From Sphingobium indicum B90A (GTDB lineage: Bacteria; Pseudomonadota; Alphaproteobacteria; Sphingomonadales; Sphingomonadaceae), in NCBI RefSeq assembly GCF_000264945.2, contig NZ_CP013070.1:806001-870000 (forward strand): 64,000 nucleotides of DNA, written 5' to 3'. A model generated the notes under the pieces. The model did no database searches. It saw only the letters and a list, made by a program, of their open reading frames with translations, and was not told the origin of the DNA. Made by a program: the position numbers and the translations under genes. Of the stretch, positions 20,598 to 28,984 are shown one piece after another. How positions within the stretch are numbered: the first letter of the stretch is position 1; each line of letters opens with the position of its first letter.

Positions 20598-21161
20598 ATG
20601 CTGACGCTGCCCAATTTGCTGACGCTTTCGCGCATATTGACCGTTCCGCTGCTGGTGGCGCTGCTGTGGCCGGCGGAGATCGGCGCGCGCTGGACCACCG
20701 GCTATATGCTGGCCTTCGGGCTTTATTGCCTGATGGGCATCACCGACTATTTCGACGGCTATCTGGCGCGGGCGCAGGGCGCGGTGTCCAGGCTGGGCAT
20801 CTTCCTCGATCCCATCGCCGACAAGATCATGGTCGGCGCGGTGATCCTGATGCTGGCGGCGACCCGCGACATTTCGGGCATTCATATCGCCGCCGCAATG
20901 ATCATCCTGCTGCGCGAGATCGCGGTGTCGGGCCTGCGCGAATTCCTGGCGGGGTTGCAGGTGTCGGTGCCGGTATCCCGCCTCGCCAAATGGAAGACGG
21001 CCTTTCAGTTGATCGCCCTTGGCGCGCTGATCCTCGCAGGCGCTGTTCCGCAATTCCCCTTCGTGCAACTGGTCGGCATCGCCACGCTGTGGGCCGCCGC
21101 GATCCTCACCTTGGTCACGGGCTGGGATTATCTGCGCGTCGGCATCAGGCATATGGACTGA
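20598..21161 (+). CDS. pgsA: CDP-diacylglycerol--glycerol-3-phosphate 3-phosphatidyltransferase
   Basis: A membrane enzyme making phosphatidylglycerol phosphate, the precursor of PG and cardiolipin. Its 187 residues include the CDP-alcohol transferase motif DYFDGYLARAQGAVSRLG followed by FLDPIADK, with all the expected Asp and Gly residues. ATG 20598 gives the standard MLTLPNLLTLSRI start; the frame is open upstream without homology. moaD follows 3 bases after the stop. Confidence 0.95.
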   Translation: MLTLPNLLTLSRILTVPLLVALLWPAEIGARWTTGYMLAFGLYCLMGITDYFDGYLARAQGAVSRLGIFLDPIADKIMVGAVILMLAATRDISGIHIAAAMIILLREIAVSGLREFLAGLQVSVPVSRLAKWKTAFQLIALGALILAGAVPQFPFVQLVGIATLWAAAILTLVTGWDYLRVGIRHMD

Positions 21162-21164
21162 GCG

Positions 21165-21419
21165 ATGCTGAGCCTCGTTTATTTCGCCTGGGTTCGCGAA
21201 GCCGTCGGCCGCGACGAGGAACGGATCGAACGGCCCGCCCCCGGCACCACCGTCGCCGCGCTGATCGCCGCGCTGGCGGCGCGGGGCGGCGGCTATGCGC
21301 AGGCTTTCGCCCGACCGGACAAGCTGCGCGCCGCGCTCGACCAGCGCTTCGTGCCGCTGGACAGCCCCATCGGGGAAGCGCGGGAACTGGCGATCTTCCC
21401 CCCGGTCACGGGCGGATGA
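21165..21419 (+). CDS. moaD: Molybdopterin synthase small subunit
   Basis: An 84-residue ubiquitin-fold sulfur carrier ending in Gly-Gly (FPPVTGG), the residue pair that becomes the thiocarboxylate. It works with MoaE to convert cPMP to molybdopterin. It overlaps moaE by 4 bases (ATGA), and follows pgsA in one transcript. Confidence 0.93.
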   Translation: MLSLVYFAWVREAVGRDEERIERPAPGTTVAALIAALAARGGGYAQAFARPDKLRAALDQRFVPLDSPIGEARELAIFPPVTGG

Positions 21420-21856
21420 GCCGCGTCTCCATCCAGGCGGAGGATTTCGATCCGGCAGCCGAACTCGCCGCGCTGGAGGCCAGCGGCGGCGGCGGCGTCG
21501 CCAGCTTCACCGGCATCGTCCGGGGGGATGGAGGGTTGATCGCGCTCGAACTGGAACATTATCCGGCGATGACGACGGCGCAGGTGGACCGCATCGTGGC
21601 GGAGGCATGCGAGCGCTGGCCCCTGCTTGGGATAAGGGTGATCCATCGCTTCGGTCGGCTGGAACCGGGCGAGCGGATCGTCTTCGTCGGCACCGCCTCG
21701 CGCCACCGCGCGGCGGCGCTGGAGGCCTGCGCCTTCCTCATCGACTGGCTGAAATCGCAGGCGCCCTTCTGGAAGAAGGAGCATTTTGCGGATCGCACTG
21801 CCTGGGTCGAGGCCCGCGCCGAGGATGACGCGAAAGCCGACAGCTGGAAGCGCTAA
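21416..21856 (+). CDS. moaE: Molybdopterin synthase large subunit
   Basis: A 146-residue catalytic subunit. Visible family features are FTGIVRGDGG, LELEHYPAMT and ASRHRAAALEACAFLIDWLK, and the lysines of QAPFWKKEHF that act in sulfur transfer. It overlaps moaD by 4 bases. No other molybdenum-cofactor genes are in the window. Confidence 0.94.
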   Translation: MSRVSIQAEDFDPAAELAALEASGGGGVASFTGIVRGDGGLIALELEHYPAMTTAQVDRIVAEACERWPLLGIRVIHRFGRLEPGERIVFVGTASRHRAAALEACAFLIDWLKSQAPFWKKEHFADRTAWVEARAEDDAKADSWKR

Positions 21857-21872
21857 TTTTCAACTCACGCCC

Positions 21873-22799
21873 CTAAGCCGCGACACCGACCTCCGGCAAA
21901 TCCGCCGCATCGCGCAGCAGCTCCGCCAATAGCCGGAATTCCTTTTCCCGCGGACTGTTCTTGCGCCACACCAGCGCGATGTCGCGATGCGCCCGTTCCG
22001 ACCGCAGCGGCCGCGCCGTGATGTCCGTATGCTCCAGCAGGCCGCTGGCAATCGCCATTTCCGGCATGATCGTCATGCCCAGCCCATTATCCACCATCTG
22101 CACCAGCGTATGCAGCGACGTCCCCATCATCATCGCGCTCGCCCGGATTTCCGGCCGGTTGCATGCCGCCAGCGCATGGTCCTTCAGGCAATGCCCGTCC
22201 TCCAGCAGCAGCAGCTTGGTCTCGTCGATCATCTCCGGCGCGATCCATTCGGGCGGATCGCGGGGATCGTCGCGGGGAAAGGCGACATAGAGCCGGTCCT
22301 GGAACAGCAATTCGCTGTCCAGTTCCCCGGTCGGAAAGGGCAGGGCGAGCAGCACGCAATCGACATTGCCGTGCCGCAGGGATTCGATCGCAGCCTGCGT
22401 CGTCTCCTCCCGCAGATAGAGCTTGAGTTCCGGCCGCTCGCCCCGCAACCGGGGCAGCAGGCGCGGCAACAGGAAGGGAGCGATGGTGGGAATGACGCTC
22501 ATCCGCAATTCGCCGGTCAGCGGCTTGCCCGAAGCCTCCGCGATGGCGGCCAGTTCTTCGGCTTCGCGCAGCACCCGATGCGCCTTTTCCACGATGCGGT
22601 CGCCCAGCGCCGTGAAGCGCACCACCCGCCGCGTCCGCTCCACCAGCGTGATGCCGATCAGCGATTCCAGTTCGCGAATGCCCGCCGACAGGGTCGACTG
22701 GGTCACGAAGCAGCTATCTGCCGCCTTGCCGAAATGGCCATGCTCCTTCAGCGCCACAAGATATTGTAGCTGCTTGAGCGTGGGCATGTAACTCGACAT
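21873..22799 (-). CDS. oxyR: LysR-type hydrogen peroxide regulator OxyR
   Basis: A 308-residue LysR-type regulator. The N-terminal winged HTH includes FGKAADSCFVTQSTLSAGIR. The redox cysteines are present: Cys204 and Cys213 in EDGHCLKDHALAAC, with the same spacing as E. coli Cys199/Cys208, so peroxide sensing is well supported. An inverted repeat GCCTTCC/GGAAGGC lies just upstream of its start (about 22803-22824) and could be an operator or a terminator of the upstream permease gene. No catalase or peroxiredoxin gene is nearby. Confidence 0.92.
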   Translation of the reverse strand: MSSYMPTLKQLQYLVALKEHGHFGKAADSCFVTQSTLSAGIRELESLIGITLVERTRRVVRFTALGDRIVEKAHRVLREAEELAAIAEASGKPLTGELRMSVIPTIAPFLLPRLLPRLRGERPELKLYLREETTQAAIESLRHGNVDCVLLALPFPTGELDSELLFQDRLYVAFPRDDPRDPPEWIAPEMIDETKLLLLEDGHCLKDHALAACNRPEIRASAMMMGTSLHTLVQMVDNGLGMTIMPEMAIASGLLEHTDITARPLRSERAHRDIALVWRKNSPREKEFRLLAELLRDAADLPEVGVAA

Positions 22800-22838
22800 T
22801 GATCGCCTTCCTCGATTGGAAGGCGCAATATAATCGTG

Positions 22839-23612
22839 CTAGCCGATATATCCAAGCCATTTGGCCACGCCGAACAGCGAAGTCAGCGTCAGGATCGATC
22901 CCACGGCGATAAACAGCGTCCGGGGCGAGACATGCCGGGCCAGCATCGCGCCGAACGGCGCCGCGATCACTCCGCCGATCAGCAGCCCGACCGTATAGGT
23001 GGTGAAGGTTTCCCACCCCAGATGCAGCAGGAAGGTGATGCTGATGGAGGTGGTCAGGATGAATTCGACGCTGTTGACCGTGCCGATGGTGTGCCGGGGG
23101 CTGGACCCCTGGATCAGCAGGTTGGACGTCACCACCGGCCCCCAGCCGCCGCCGCCGGTCGCATCCATGAAGCCGCCGACCAGGCCCAGCGGGCCGACCC
23201 ATTTGGGATTGCGCGCCTGGGGCGGATAATGGAAGCCCCGCCAGACCAGATAGACGCCGATCGCCGTCAGATAGGCCTGAACGAAGGGCTTGATCATCGC
23301 CCCGTCGACGTTGGACAGCAGATAGGCGCCCGCGACCCCGCCGATCACGCCCGGAATGATGAGGCGCGCGAACAGGCGCCAATCGACGTTGCGATGGATG
23401 ATATGGCTGATCGCCGACACGCCGGTGGTGAAGGTTTCCGCCGCATGGACGCTGGCCGACGCCCTGCTGGGCGGCACGCCGAGCGCCAGGAGCAGCGTGC
23501 TGGAGATGACGCCATAGGCCATGCCAAGGGCGCCGTCGATCATCTGGGCGCCGAAACCGATGAGAATGAAAGGCAGGATTTCGCCGAAATGGGCGATAAA
23601 GATGTCGATCAT
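22839..23612 (-). CDS. TauE/SafE family sulfite exporter-like permease
   Basis: A 257-residue membrane protein with about eight helices and the internal repeat of the TSUP family (GFGAQMIDGALGMAYG near residue 19; GLVGGFMDATGGGGWGPV near residue 148). Members move sulfite, sulfoacetate or other small anions. It lies upstream of oxyR on the same strand and divergent to serine acetyltransferase, so a role in sulfur or cysteine metabolism is a reasonable inference. Confidence 0.87.
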   Translation of the reverse strand: MIDIFIAHFGEILPFILIGFGAQMIDGALGMAYGVISSTLLLALGVPPSRASASVHAAETFTTGVSAISHIIHRNVDWRLFARLIIPGVIGGVAGAYLLSNVDGAMIKPFVQAYLTAIGVYLVWRGFHYPPQARNPKWVGPLGLVGGFMDATGGGGWGPVVTSNLLIQGSSPRHTIGTVNSVEFILTTSISITFLLHLGWETFTTYTVGLLIGGVIAAPFGAMLARHVSPRTLFIAVGSILTLTSLFGVAKWLGYIG

Positions 23613-23772
23613 TCATTGGTCCCTGCTATGATTGTCTACCGCCTTGATTGGTATATCACGGGCCGCCAAGAAACTTTCTGTTTTATCGGGCGAAGCCGAA
23701 ATAGCCCGCCATCTGGAAAATTCATCCTTTTGCGCTTATGTACCGTCTGGTCGGTTTCATCAGGGGCGCCCC

Positions 23773-24483
23773 ATGCTGCGCAATCTCATCGCCTATCTGG
23801 ATTCGGTCAAAGCCCGCGACCCTGCTCCGCGTTCGCGTGCCGAAATCCTGCTCTATCCGGGCCTGTGGTCGCTTGCCTTCCATCGGGTGGCGCACCGCCT
23901 CTATCGGGCGCGGCTTTATTTCCTGGCCCGCGCCGTGAACCATTTTTCGCGTTTCCTGACCGGCAACGACATTCATCCGGGCGCCCGCATCGGCAAGCGT
24001 TTCTTCATCGACCATGGCTTCACCGTGATCGGGGAGACGGCGGAGATCGGGGATGACGTCACCCTCTACCAGAATGTGACGCTGGGCGGCACCGATCCTG
24101 CGAACGGCATCGCCGGCAAGCGCCATCCGACGCTGGAGGACGGCGTGATCGTCGGTTCCGGCGCCCAGGTTCTGGGTCCGGTCCGCGTCGGCGCCCGCGC
24201 CCGCGTCGGCGCCAATGCCGTCGTGACCAAGGATGTGAAGGAAGGGGCGACCATGGTCGGCATTCCGGCGCGGCCCATGCTGGTCGACGTGACCGCCTAT
24301 CAGCGGGAATTCCTGCCCTATGGCACGCCATGCTCCGACTGCGTCGACCCGGAAAGGCAGAAGCTGGAACTGCTCCAGCTTGAAATCGACCAGTTGCAGA
24401 AGCGCCTGGCCGAACTGGTTGCGGAACGGGGCGGCGCGCCGGCGCAGGACATCCCCCTGGTCAAGGAGCGTGGCCGCGCCTGA
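23773..24483 (+). CDS. epsC: Serine O-acetyltransferase (EpsC-type)
   Basis: It makes O-acetylserine from serine and acetyl-CoA, the committed step of cysteine synthesis. It is 236 residues long with left-handed beta-helix hexapeptide repeats (GNDIHPGARIGKRFFIDHG, GDDVTLYQNVTLGG, GSGAQVLGPVRVGARARVGA, GIPARPM). The catalytic histidines are in the first block and in KRHPTLEDGV. A predicted coiled coil ends the protein. ATG 23773 is preceded by CAGGGG; the frame is open further upstream without homology. Confidence 0.92.
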   Translation: MLRNLIAYLDSVKARDPAPRSRAEILLYPGLWSLAFHRVAHRLYRARLYFLARAVNHFSRFLTGNDIHPGARIGKRFFIDHGFTVIGETAEIGDDVTLYQNVTLGGTDPANGIAGKRHPTLEDGVIVGSGAQVLGPVRVGARARVGANAVVTKDVKEGATMVGIPARPMLVDVTAYQREFLPYGTPCSDCVDPERQKLELLQLEIDQLQKRLAELVAERGGAPAQDIPLVKERGRA

Positions 24484-24842
24484 TGAGCAATGTGACCCCG
24501 TTCCCGTCGCAATCGGCCCAGGGTGCGAAGGGGCCGGTCGGCCAGACCGGGTTCGATCGTCTCGAACTTCAGCGGATCATGGATCTTTACGGCCGCATGG
24601 TCGCGGCAGGTCATTGGCGCGACTATGCCATCGACCTGGGCCGCGAAGCCGCGATCTTCTCCGCCTTCCGCCGATCAGCCGAACGACCGGAATTTCGCAT
24701 CGAAAAGCGGCCTTCCCTACGTCACCGCCAGGGCATGTGGGCATTGATCGGGGAGGCGGGACATGTGTTGAAGCGGGGCGCCGAGCTACAGGGCATACTC
24801 GCGCCGGTGGAACGGCGGCTGCTCAAGATCGTGGGTGATTGA
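24483..24842 (+). CDS. DUF2794 protein
   Basis: A 119-residue soluble protein with FDRLELQRIMDLYGRMVAAG and DYAIDLGREAAIFSAFRR, the DUF2794 pattern found in alphaproteobacteria. Function is unknown. Its ATG shares one base with the epsC stop, so it is co-translated with serine acetyltransferase. Confidence 0.85.
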   Translation: MSNVTPFPSQSAQGAKGPVGQTGFDRLELQRIMDLYGRMVAAGHWRDYAIDLGREAAIFSAFRRSAERPEFRIEKRPSLRHRQGMWALIGEAGHVLKRGAELQGILAPVERRLLKIVGD

Positions 24843-24907
24843 GACCCGTGTCGTCCGGATGGGCGCCGGCGGAAAGGGGGGCAGGACATTCCCGACCCTT
24901 CCCATTC

Positions 24908-25079
24908 TTAGGCTGTATCGACATTCAGCCCTGACGGCCTGCAAATGGTTGAAGCGAGTCACGTGCCTCGCTTCAATTTCCGTGCTTCCGGTGCTCACCT
25001 ACTTTGAGTAGGCTGCGCGCCGGGTCACGGAAAATCACCATTTTCGGCTCGCCATCTTCTGAATGCCGATACACCCTAG
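24908..25079. mobile_element. MITE-like element, copy B
   Basis: 172 bases with imperfect terminal inverted repeats GCTGTATCGACATTCAG / GGTGTATCGGCATTCAG, flanked by TTAG and CTAG. A 28-nt hairpin lies at 24949-24976 (stem TTGAAGCGAG/CTCGCTTCAA, loop TCACGTGC), at a different internal position from the one in copy A. It fills the gap between DUF2794 and the convergent sensor kinase gene, ending 12 bases beyond the kinase stop. Confidence 0.8.
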
Positions 25080-25091
25080 GGATAGCCGCCT

Positions 25092-26669
25092 TCACAGATC
25101 GTCCGAATGGGCGGCCAGCCTGATGAGTTTCTGACCGCCCCGCGTCGCCGCCGTGACGATGCGCGCCAGTTCCGCCTGCTTGAACGGCTTGTCCAGCCGT
25201 GGCCGCCGGGTCACGTTCGGCGGCAGTTCGGCAAAGCCCGTTATGATGACAACCGGCAGTCCCGGGGTCCTCATGTCGATTTCGTCGGCAAGCTGCGTGC
25301 CGGTCATGCCCGGCATGGCATAGTCGGTGATCACCAGGTCGACGCTGCCCTGCTCCAGAACGCGCAGCGCGTCCGCGCCCGACGTCGCCTGGAACACTGT
25401 GTGCCCCAGCTCTTCCAGCATGCCGGCGGTGTTGGTCAGCACCAGATCGTCATCGTCGACGGCCAGGATCACCAGCGGCTCCGTCACCACCGATGCCAGG
25501 GCGTTCGGAATGTCGGCGACAGCCTCCTCCACCCGGCCGGCGGGCGCCATCGGCAGCCATAGCGACACCGTGGTGCCCCGGCCCTGTTCGCTGACGATGG
25601 TCATCGAACCGCCGCATTGTTCGGCAAAGCCGTGCACCATCGACAGGCCCAGGCCCGTGCCCTTGCCGACGCCCTTTGTCGTGAAAAAGGGTTCGCGCGC
25701 CCTTTCCAGCGTGGCGGCGTCCATGCCCTCCCCCTCGTCGATGACGGACAGGCGCACATAATGGCCGCCCTCCAGATCGGTGCGCTGCGCCTTCGACACG
25801 ATGGCCTCCGCCCCCTCTATGATGATCCGTCCGCCGCCGGGCATGGCGTCGCGGGCGTTCATCGCCAGATTGAGCAGCGCCAGTTCCAACTGCGCCGGAT
25901 CGGCGTGGGCGGCGCTGAGGTGCAGGGGAAAGCGGGTTTCGATGGCGATCCCGCTGCCCAGCGTCGTCTTCATCAGATCGGCCATGTCCCGCACCAGCGC
26001 CACGCAGTCGACGCTTTGCGGCTTCAGTTCCTGCTTGCGCGCAAAGGCCAGCATCCGCTGCGTCAGCGTCGCCCCGCGCTCCGCGGCGGTCATCGCATTG
26101 TCGATATAGCGGGACACGTCCGCCCCGGTCGCCAGCCTATGCCGCGCCAGGTCCAGGCTGCCGACGATGACGGCGAGCAGATTGTTGAAGTCGTGGGCCA
26201 CGCCGCCGGTCAGCTTGCCGATGGCGTCCATCTTCTGCGCCTGGAGCACGGCCTCCCGCGCCTCTTCCAGCGCGAGTTGCATTTCCTGCCTTTCTGTAAG
26301 GTCGCGGCTTATCTTGGCGAAGCCGATCAGTTCGCCGGCCGCGTTGCGGATCGCGTCGATGACGACATGCGCCCAGAAACGGGTTCCGTCCCTGCGCACG
26401 CGCCATCCTTCCGCCTCGAACCGGCCGGCCTGGCCAGCGGTTTCCAGGGCAAGGGCTGGCATGCCGGCCGCCTGATCCTCCGGCGTGTAGAAGCGGGAGA
26501 AATGTTCGCCGATGATCTCTTCGGCCTCATATCCCTTGAAGCGGCGCGCCCCGGCATTCCAACTGATGACGATGCCGTCGGCCGACAGCATGTAGATGGC
26601 ATAGTCGGTGACGTTCTGGACCAGCAGTTCGAAGCAGTTTCCAGACCCTTCCGGTGCCGCCATAGTCAT
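25092..26669 (-). CDS. PAS-domain hybrid sensor histidine kinase with receiver
   Basis: A 525-residue soluble hybrid kinase. Order: PAS domain (about 10-130; DYAIYMLSADGIVISWNAGA), HisKA with GVAHDFNNLLAV (His near residue 158), HATPase with LNLAMNARDAMP and GKGTGLGLSMVHG, and a C-terminal receiver with DYAMPG (Asp near 447) and the DKPF lysine. No transmembrane segment is seen, so it senses a cytoplasmic signal; flavin or haem binding is not provable here. ATG 26669 follows GAGGGG at 9 bases; the open frame extends upstream without homology. No separate regulator adjoins. Confidence 0.88.
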   Translation of the reverse strand: MTMAAPEGSGNCFELLVQNVTDYAIYMLSADGIVISWNAGARRFKGYEAEEIIGEHFSRFYTPEDQAAGMPALALETAGQAGRFEAEGWRVRRDGTRFWAHVVIDAIRNAAGELIGFAKISRDLTERQEMQLALEEAREAVLQAQKMDAIGKLTGGVAHDFNNLLAVIVGSLDLARHRLATGADVSRYIDNAMTAAERGATLTQRMLAFARKQELKPQSVDCVALVRDMADLMKTTLGSGIAIETRFPLHLSAAHADPAQLELALLNLAMNARDAMPGGGRIIIEGAEAIVSKAQRTDLEGGHYVRLSVIDEGEGMDAATLERAREPFFTTKGVGKGTGLGLSMVHGFAEQCGGSMTIVSEQGRGTTVSLWLPMAPAGRVEEAVADIPNALASVVTEPLVILAVDDDDLVLTNTAGMLEELGHTVFQATSGADALRVLEQGSVDLVITDYAMPGMTGTQLADEIDMRTPGLPVVIITGFAELPPNVTRRPRLDKPFKQAELARIVTAATRGGQKLIRLAAHSDDL

Positions 26670-26842
26670 TTGGGGATTCCCCTCGAATAGCATGCCCGTC
26701 ATGGACATATGGACAACGCGCAGAGGTTCCGGACGTTCCGCTTGCGAAAGCGATTGTCGGCGCCCGCCGGGCACGCCGCGGCATTGACTTGGCCGTGCCC
26801 TCCGCGCCAAGGAGGCGCCCTCGGCAGCAGGATGGAACGGAC

Positions 26843-27775
26843 ATGGGCAGGACCGCAGGGATAACCGTCGTCGGCGAAGCGATGCTGGAACTCAGCCGCG
26901 CTTCGGGCGAAGGCGTTTCGGGCGGGGGTTGGAACCTGCGTTATGGCGGCGATGTCATCAACACGGCGATCCATCTCGCCCGCTGCGGCGACCAGGTCCG
27001 CTTCGCGAGCGCGATCGGCGCCGATCCGATGAGCGCGGACCTGCGCGCCGCCTGGGAAGGAGAGGGGATCGACACCTCCCTGCTGCTCGCCGTCGAGGGA
27101 AGGCTGCCCGGCCTTTACGCCATAGAGACCGATGCCCAGGGCGAGCGCAGCTTCCATTATTGGCGTGGGGAGGCCGCCGCCAGGCGCATGTTCGACCTGC
27201 CCGAAAGCGCCGCCATGGTGGAGCGGGCCGCAGGATCGGACCTGCTCTACTTCTCGCTGATCACGCTTGCCATCCTGTCCGGGGAGGCGCGGGAAAAGCT
27301 GCTCGCCCTGTGCGGTGCGGTTCGGGCAAATGGGGGCCGAGTGGCGTTCGACGGCAATTATCGCGCCAGGCTCTGGCCCGACGCCGCGACCGCCCGCCAC
27401 TGGCGCGACCGTGCCGTTGCGCTCAGCGACATCGGCCTGCCCACCCTGGCCGATGAGGTGGAGATGGGCGAGGCCGACGATGCCCTGGATGCGGCCCGAC
27501 GCTGGGGCGCCGGCGACGGGCGCGAGGTGGTGGTGAAACTGGGCGCGGAAGGCTGTCTGGTGGATGGGGCCATCGTCGCTCCGCCCGCCAGGCTTTCCGT
27601 CGTCGATTCGAGCGGCGCGGGCGACGCGTTCAACGGCGGCTATCTCCATGCCCGCCTGGCCGGCTCCCCGCCGCGCCAGGCCGCGCTTTCGGGCCATCGC
27701 CTGGCGGGCTGGAACATCGGTCGCCGCGGCGCCATACCGGCCCGCGATGCGGATGCGCCCTATGCCGACCTCTGA
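26843..27775 (+). CDS. kdgK: PfkB-family sugar kinase, probable 2-keto-3-deoxygluconate kinase
   Basis: A 310-residue ribokinase-fold kinase. The substrate glycine motif GGDVINTAIHLARCG is near residue 35, and the C-terminal catalytic signature SSGAGDAFNGGYLHARL supplies the base Asp. The pattern best fits KDG kinase feeding the Entner-Doudoroff pathway, but no pathway partner lies beside it, so specificity is inferred. It diverges from the sensor kinase gene. Confidence 0.78.
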   Translation: MGRTAGITVVGEAMLELSRASGEGVSGGGWNLRYGGDVINTAIHLARCGDQVRFASAIGADPMSADLRAAWEGEGIDTSLLLAVEGRLPGLYAIETDAQGERSFHYWRGEAAARRMFDLPESAAMVERAAGSDLLYFSLITLAILSGEAREKLLALCGAVRANGGRVAFDGNYRARLWPDAATARHWRDRAVALSDIGLPTLADEVEMGEADDALDAARRWGAGDGREVVVKLGAEGCLVDGAIVAPPARLSVVDSSGAGDAFNGGYLHARLAGSPPRQAALSGHRLAGWNIGRRGAIPARDADAPYADL

Positions 27776-27795
27776 AATTCTCCGCCGCGGCCGCG

Positions 27796-27824
27796 TTGAC
27801 GCCAACGGGATCAAAGGCTAAGCC
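27796..27824 (+). promoter_or_regulatory. Putative promoter of tRNA-Gly
   Basis: TTGACG, 17 bases, TAAGCC. The -10 box ends 12 bases before the mature tRNA start. The consensus match at -35 and the spacing are good; the -10 is weak, as in many alphaproteobacterial promoters. Confidence 0.55.
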
Positions 27825-27836
27825 GCTTTCGCCCGG

Positions 27837-27910
27837 GCGGGTGTAGCTCAATGGTAGAGCAGAAGCTTCCCAAGCTTACGACGAGGGTTCGATTCCCTTC
27901 ACCCGCTCCA
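27837..27910 (+). tRNA. tRNA-Gly (anticodon CCC)
   Basis: A 74-nt cloverleaf: acceptor GCGGGTG/CACCCGC, D arm GCTC...GAGC, anticodon loop TTCCCAA, T arm with GTTCGATTC and encoded CCA at 27908-27910. The outermost anticodon-stem pair is G-A, otherwise all arms pair. It is a stand-alone gene with its own promoter and terminator. Confidence 0.97.
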
Positions 27911-27940
27911 GATTTTCCCGATCTTCAAAGACTTGCCTTT

Positions 27941-27960
27941 GCCGCCGGCGCGGCTTTTTT
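27941..27960 (+). terminator. Intrinsic terminator after tRNA-Gly
   Basis: GCCGC CGGC GCGGC stem-loop followed directly by TTTTTT, 30 bases after the tRNA. Confidence 0.8.
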
Positions 27961-28015
27961 GCTTTGCGCGATTTCAACCGTCGATTGCTTGAAAATCGCT
28001 CCGACGCAGCGCGTC

Positions 28016-28164
28016 CTAGGCTGTATCGACATTCAGGTGATGGCGAGCCGAAAATGGTGGTTTTTCGCGACCCGGAGCGCAGCGTACTAAAGGTACGTGA
28101 GCACCGGAAGCGCGGAAAGCCGCCATTTGCAGCCCGCCATGGGCTGAATCCCCACACACCCTAG
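28016..28164. mobile_element. MITE-like element, copy C, abutting radC
   Basis: 149 bases in inverse orientation to copy A, bounded by CTAG at 28016-28019 and 28161-28164. The terminal repeats are GCTGTATCGACATTCAG and GGTGTGTGGGGATTCAG. It lacks the 28-nt hairpin carried by copies A and B but keeps the CGTAC...GTACG hairpin. Its right-hand CTAG supplies the TAG stop codon of radC. Confidence 0.85.
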
Positions 28165-28898
28165 ATCAATCCTTTCGCGCGCAGGCTGCTATGCCCCTGC
28201 GTCCCGATTATGATGTGGTCGTGCACCGCGATGTTGAGCCGCTTGCCCGCTTCGGCGATCTGCCGGGTGATCTCTATGTCCTGGCGGCTGGGTTCGGGCG
28301 ATCCGCTCGGATGGTTGTGGACCAGGATCAGCGCCGCCGAGCCCAGGTCGATCGCCCGTCGGATCACCTCCCGCGCGTAGATCGCCGCCTGGTCGATCGA
28401 ACCGTCGCCCATATGCTCGTCGCGGATCAGCATGTTGCGGCTGTTGAGGTGCAGCACCCGCACCCGCTCCACCGTCAGAAAGGCCATGTCGGCGCGCAGA
28501 TAGTCGAGCAGCGCCTGCCAGCTTGCCAGCACCGGCTTTTCCGCCACCTCGTTGCGCAGCATCCGCAGCATCGTCGCCTGCACGATCTTGATCGCCGCGA
28601 TGCTGGTGTCGCCCATGCCGGGCACGCGGGCGATGGCCTGCCAGTCGGCCGCCATCAACCCCCCAATGCCGTCGAATTCCCGCAGCAGCGCCTTGGCCAG
28701 CGGCTTGGTGTCGCGCCGGGGTATGGCCAGCGCCAGCAGATATTCGACCAGTTCATGGTCGTGCAGCGCTTCGCCGCCATTTTCCGCCAATTTCTGGCGC
28801 AGCCGGGCGCGATGCCCGATACCGTCGTGCGTGGCCTTCAAATTCCGGTCCGCCAAAATCCTACCTGTCCCCCATGTGCCGATGCGGACGCTATTCAT
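28161..28898 (-). CDS. radC: RadC-family JAB/MPN domain protein
   Basis: A 245-residue protein with an N-terminal helix-hairpin-helix-like region (GHRARLRQK, ALAIPRRDTKPLAKALLREF) and a C-terminal JAMM metalloprotease-like domain with HNHPSGSPEPSRQD. RadC was linked to DNA repair but its true role is unresolved. ATG 28898 is used; a TTG at 28916 is in frame, and neither has a clear ribosome site. The stop codon lies within the CTAG target of MITE copy C, so the element begins exactly where the gene ends. Confidence 0.9.
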   Translation of the reverse strand: MNSVRIGTWGTGRILADRNLKATHDGIGHRARLRQKLAENGGEALHDHELVEYLLALAIPRRDTKPLAKALLREFDGIGGLMAADWQAIARVPGMGDTSIAAIKIVQATMLRMLRNEVAEKPVLASWQALLDYLRADMAFLTVERVRVLHLNSRNMLIRDEHMGDGSIDQAAIYAREVIRRAIDLGSAALILVHNHPSGSPEPSRQDIEITRQIAEAGKRLNIAVHDHIIIGTQGHSSLRAKGLI

Positions 28899-28984
28899 TG
28901 CGGATTTATCGGGCAAGGATATTTAGGAGTGATCGGACGTTATGCAGGCGTTACGGACTTGAGCACGCGGGTTTGACCATAAGC

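Noticed and set aside
22803..22824. GCCTTCC/GGAAGGC inverted repeat upstream of oxyR as a defined OxyR site
   Set aside because: It does not match the four-element OxyR pattern; it may be a terminator or an operator but cannot be assigned.
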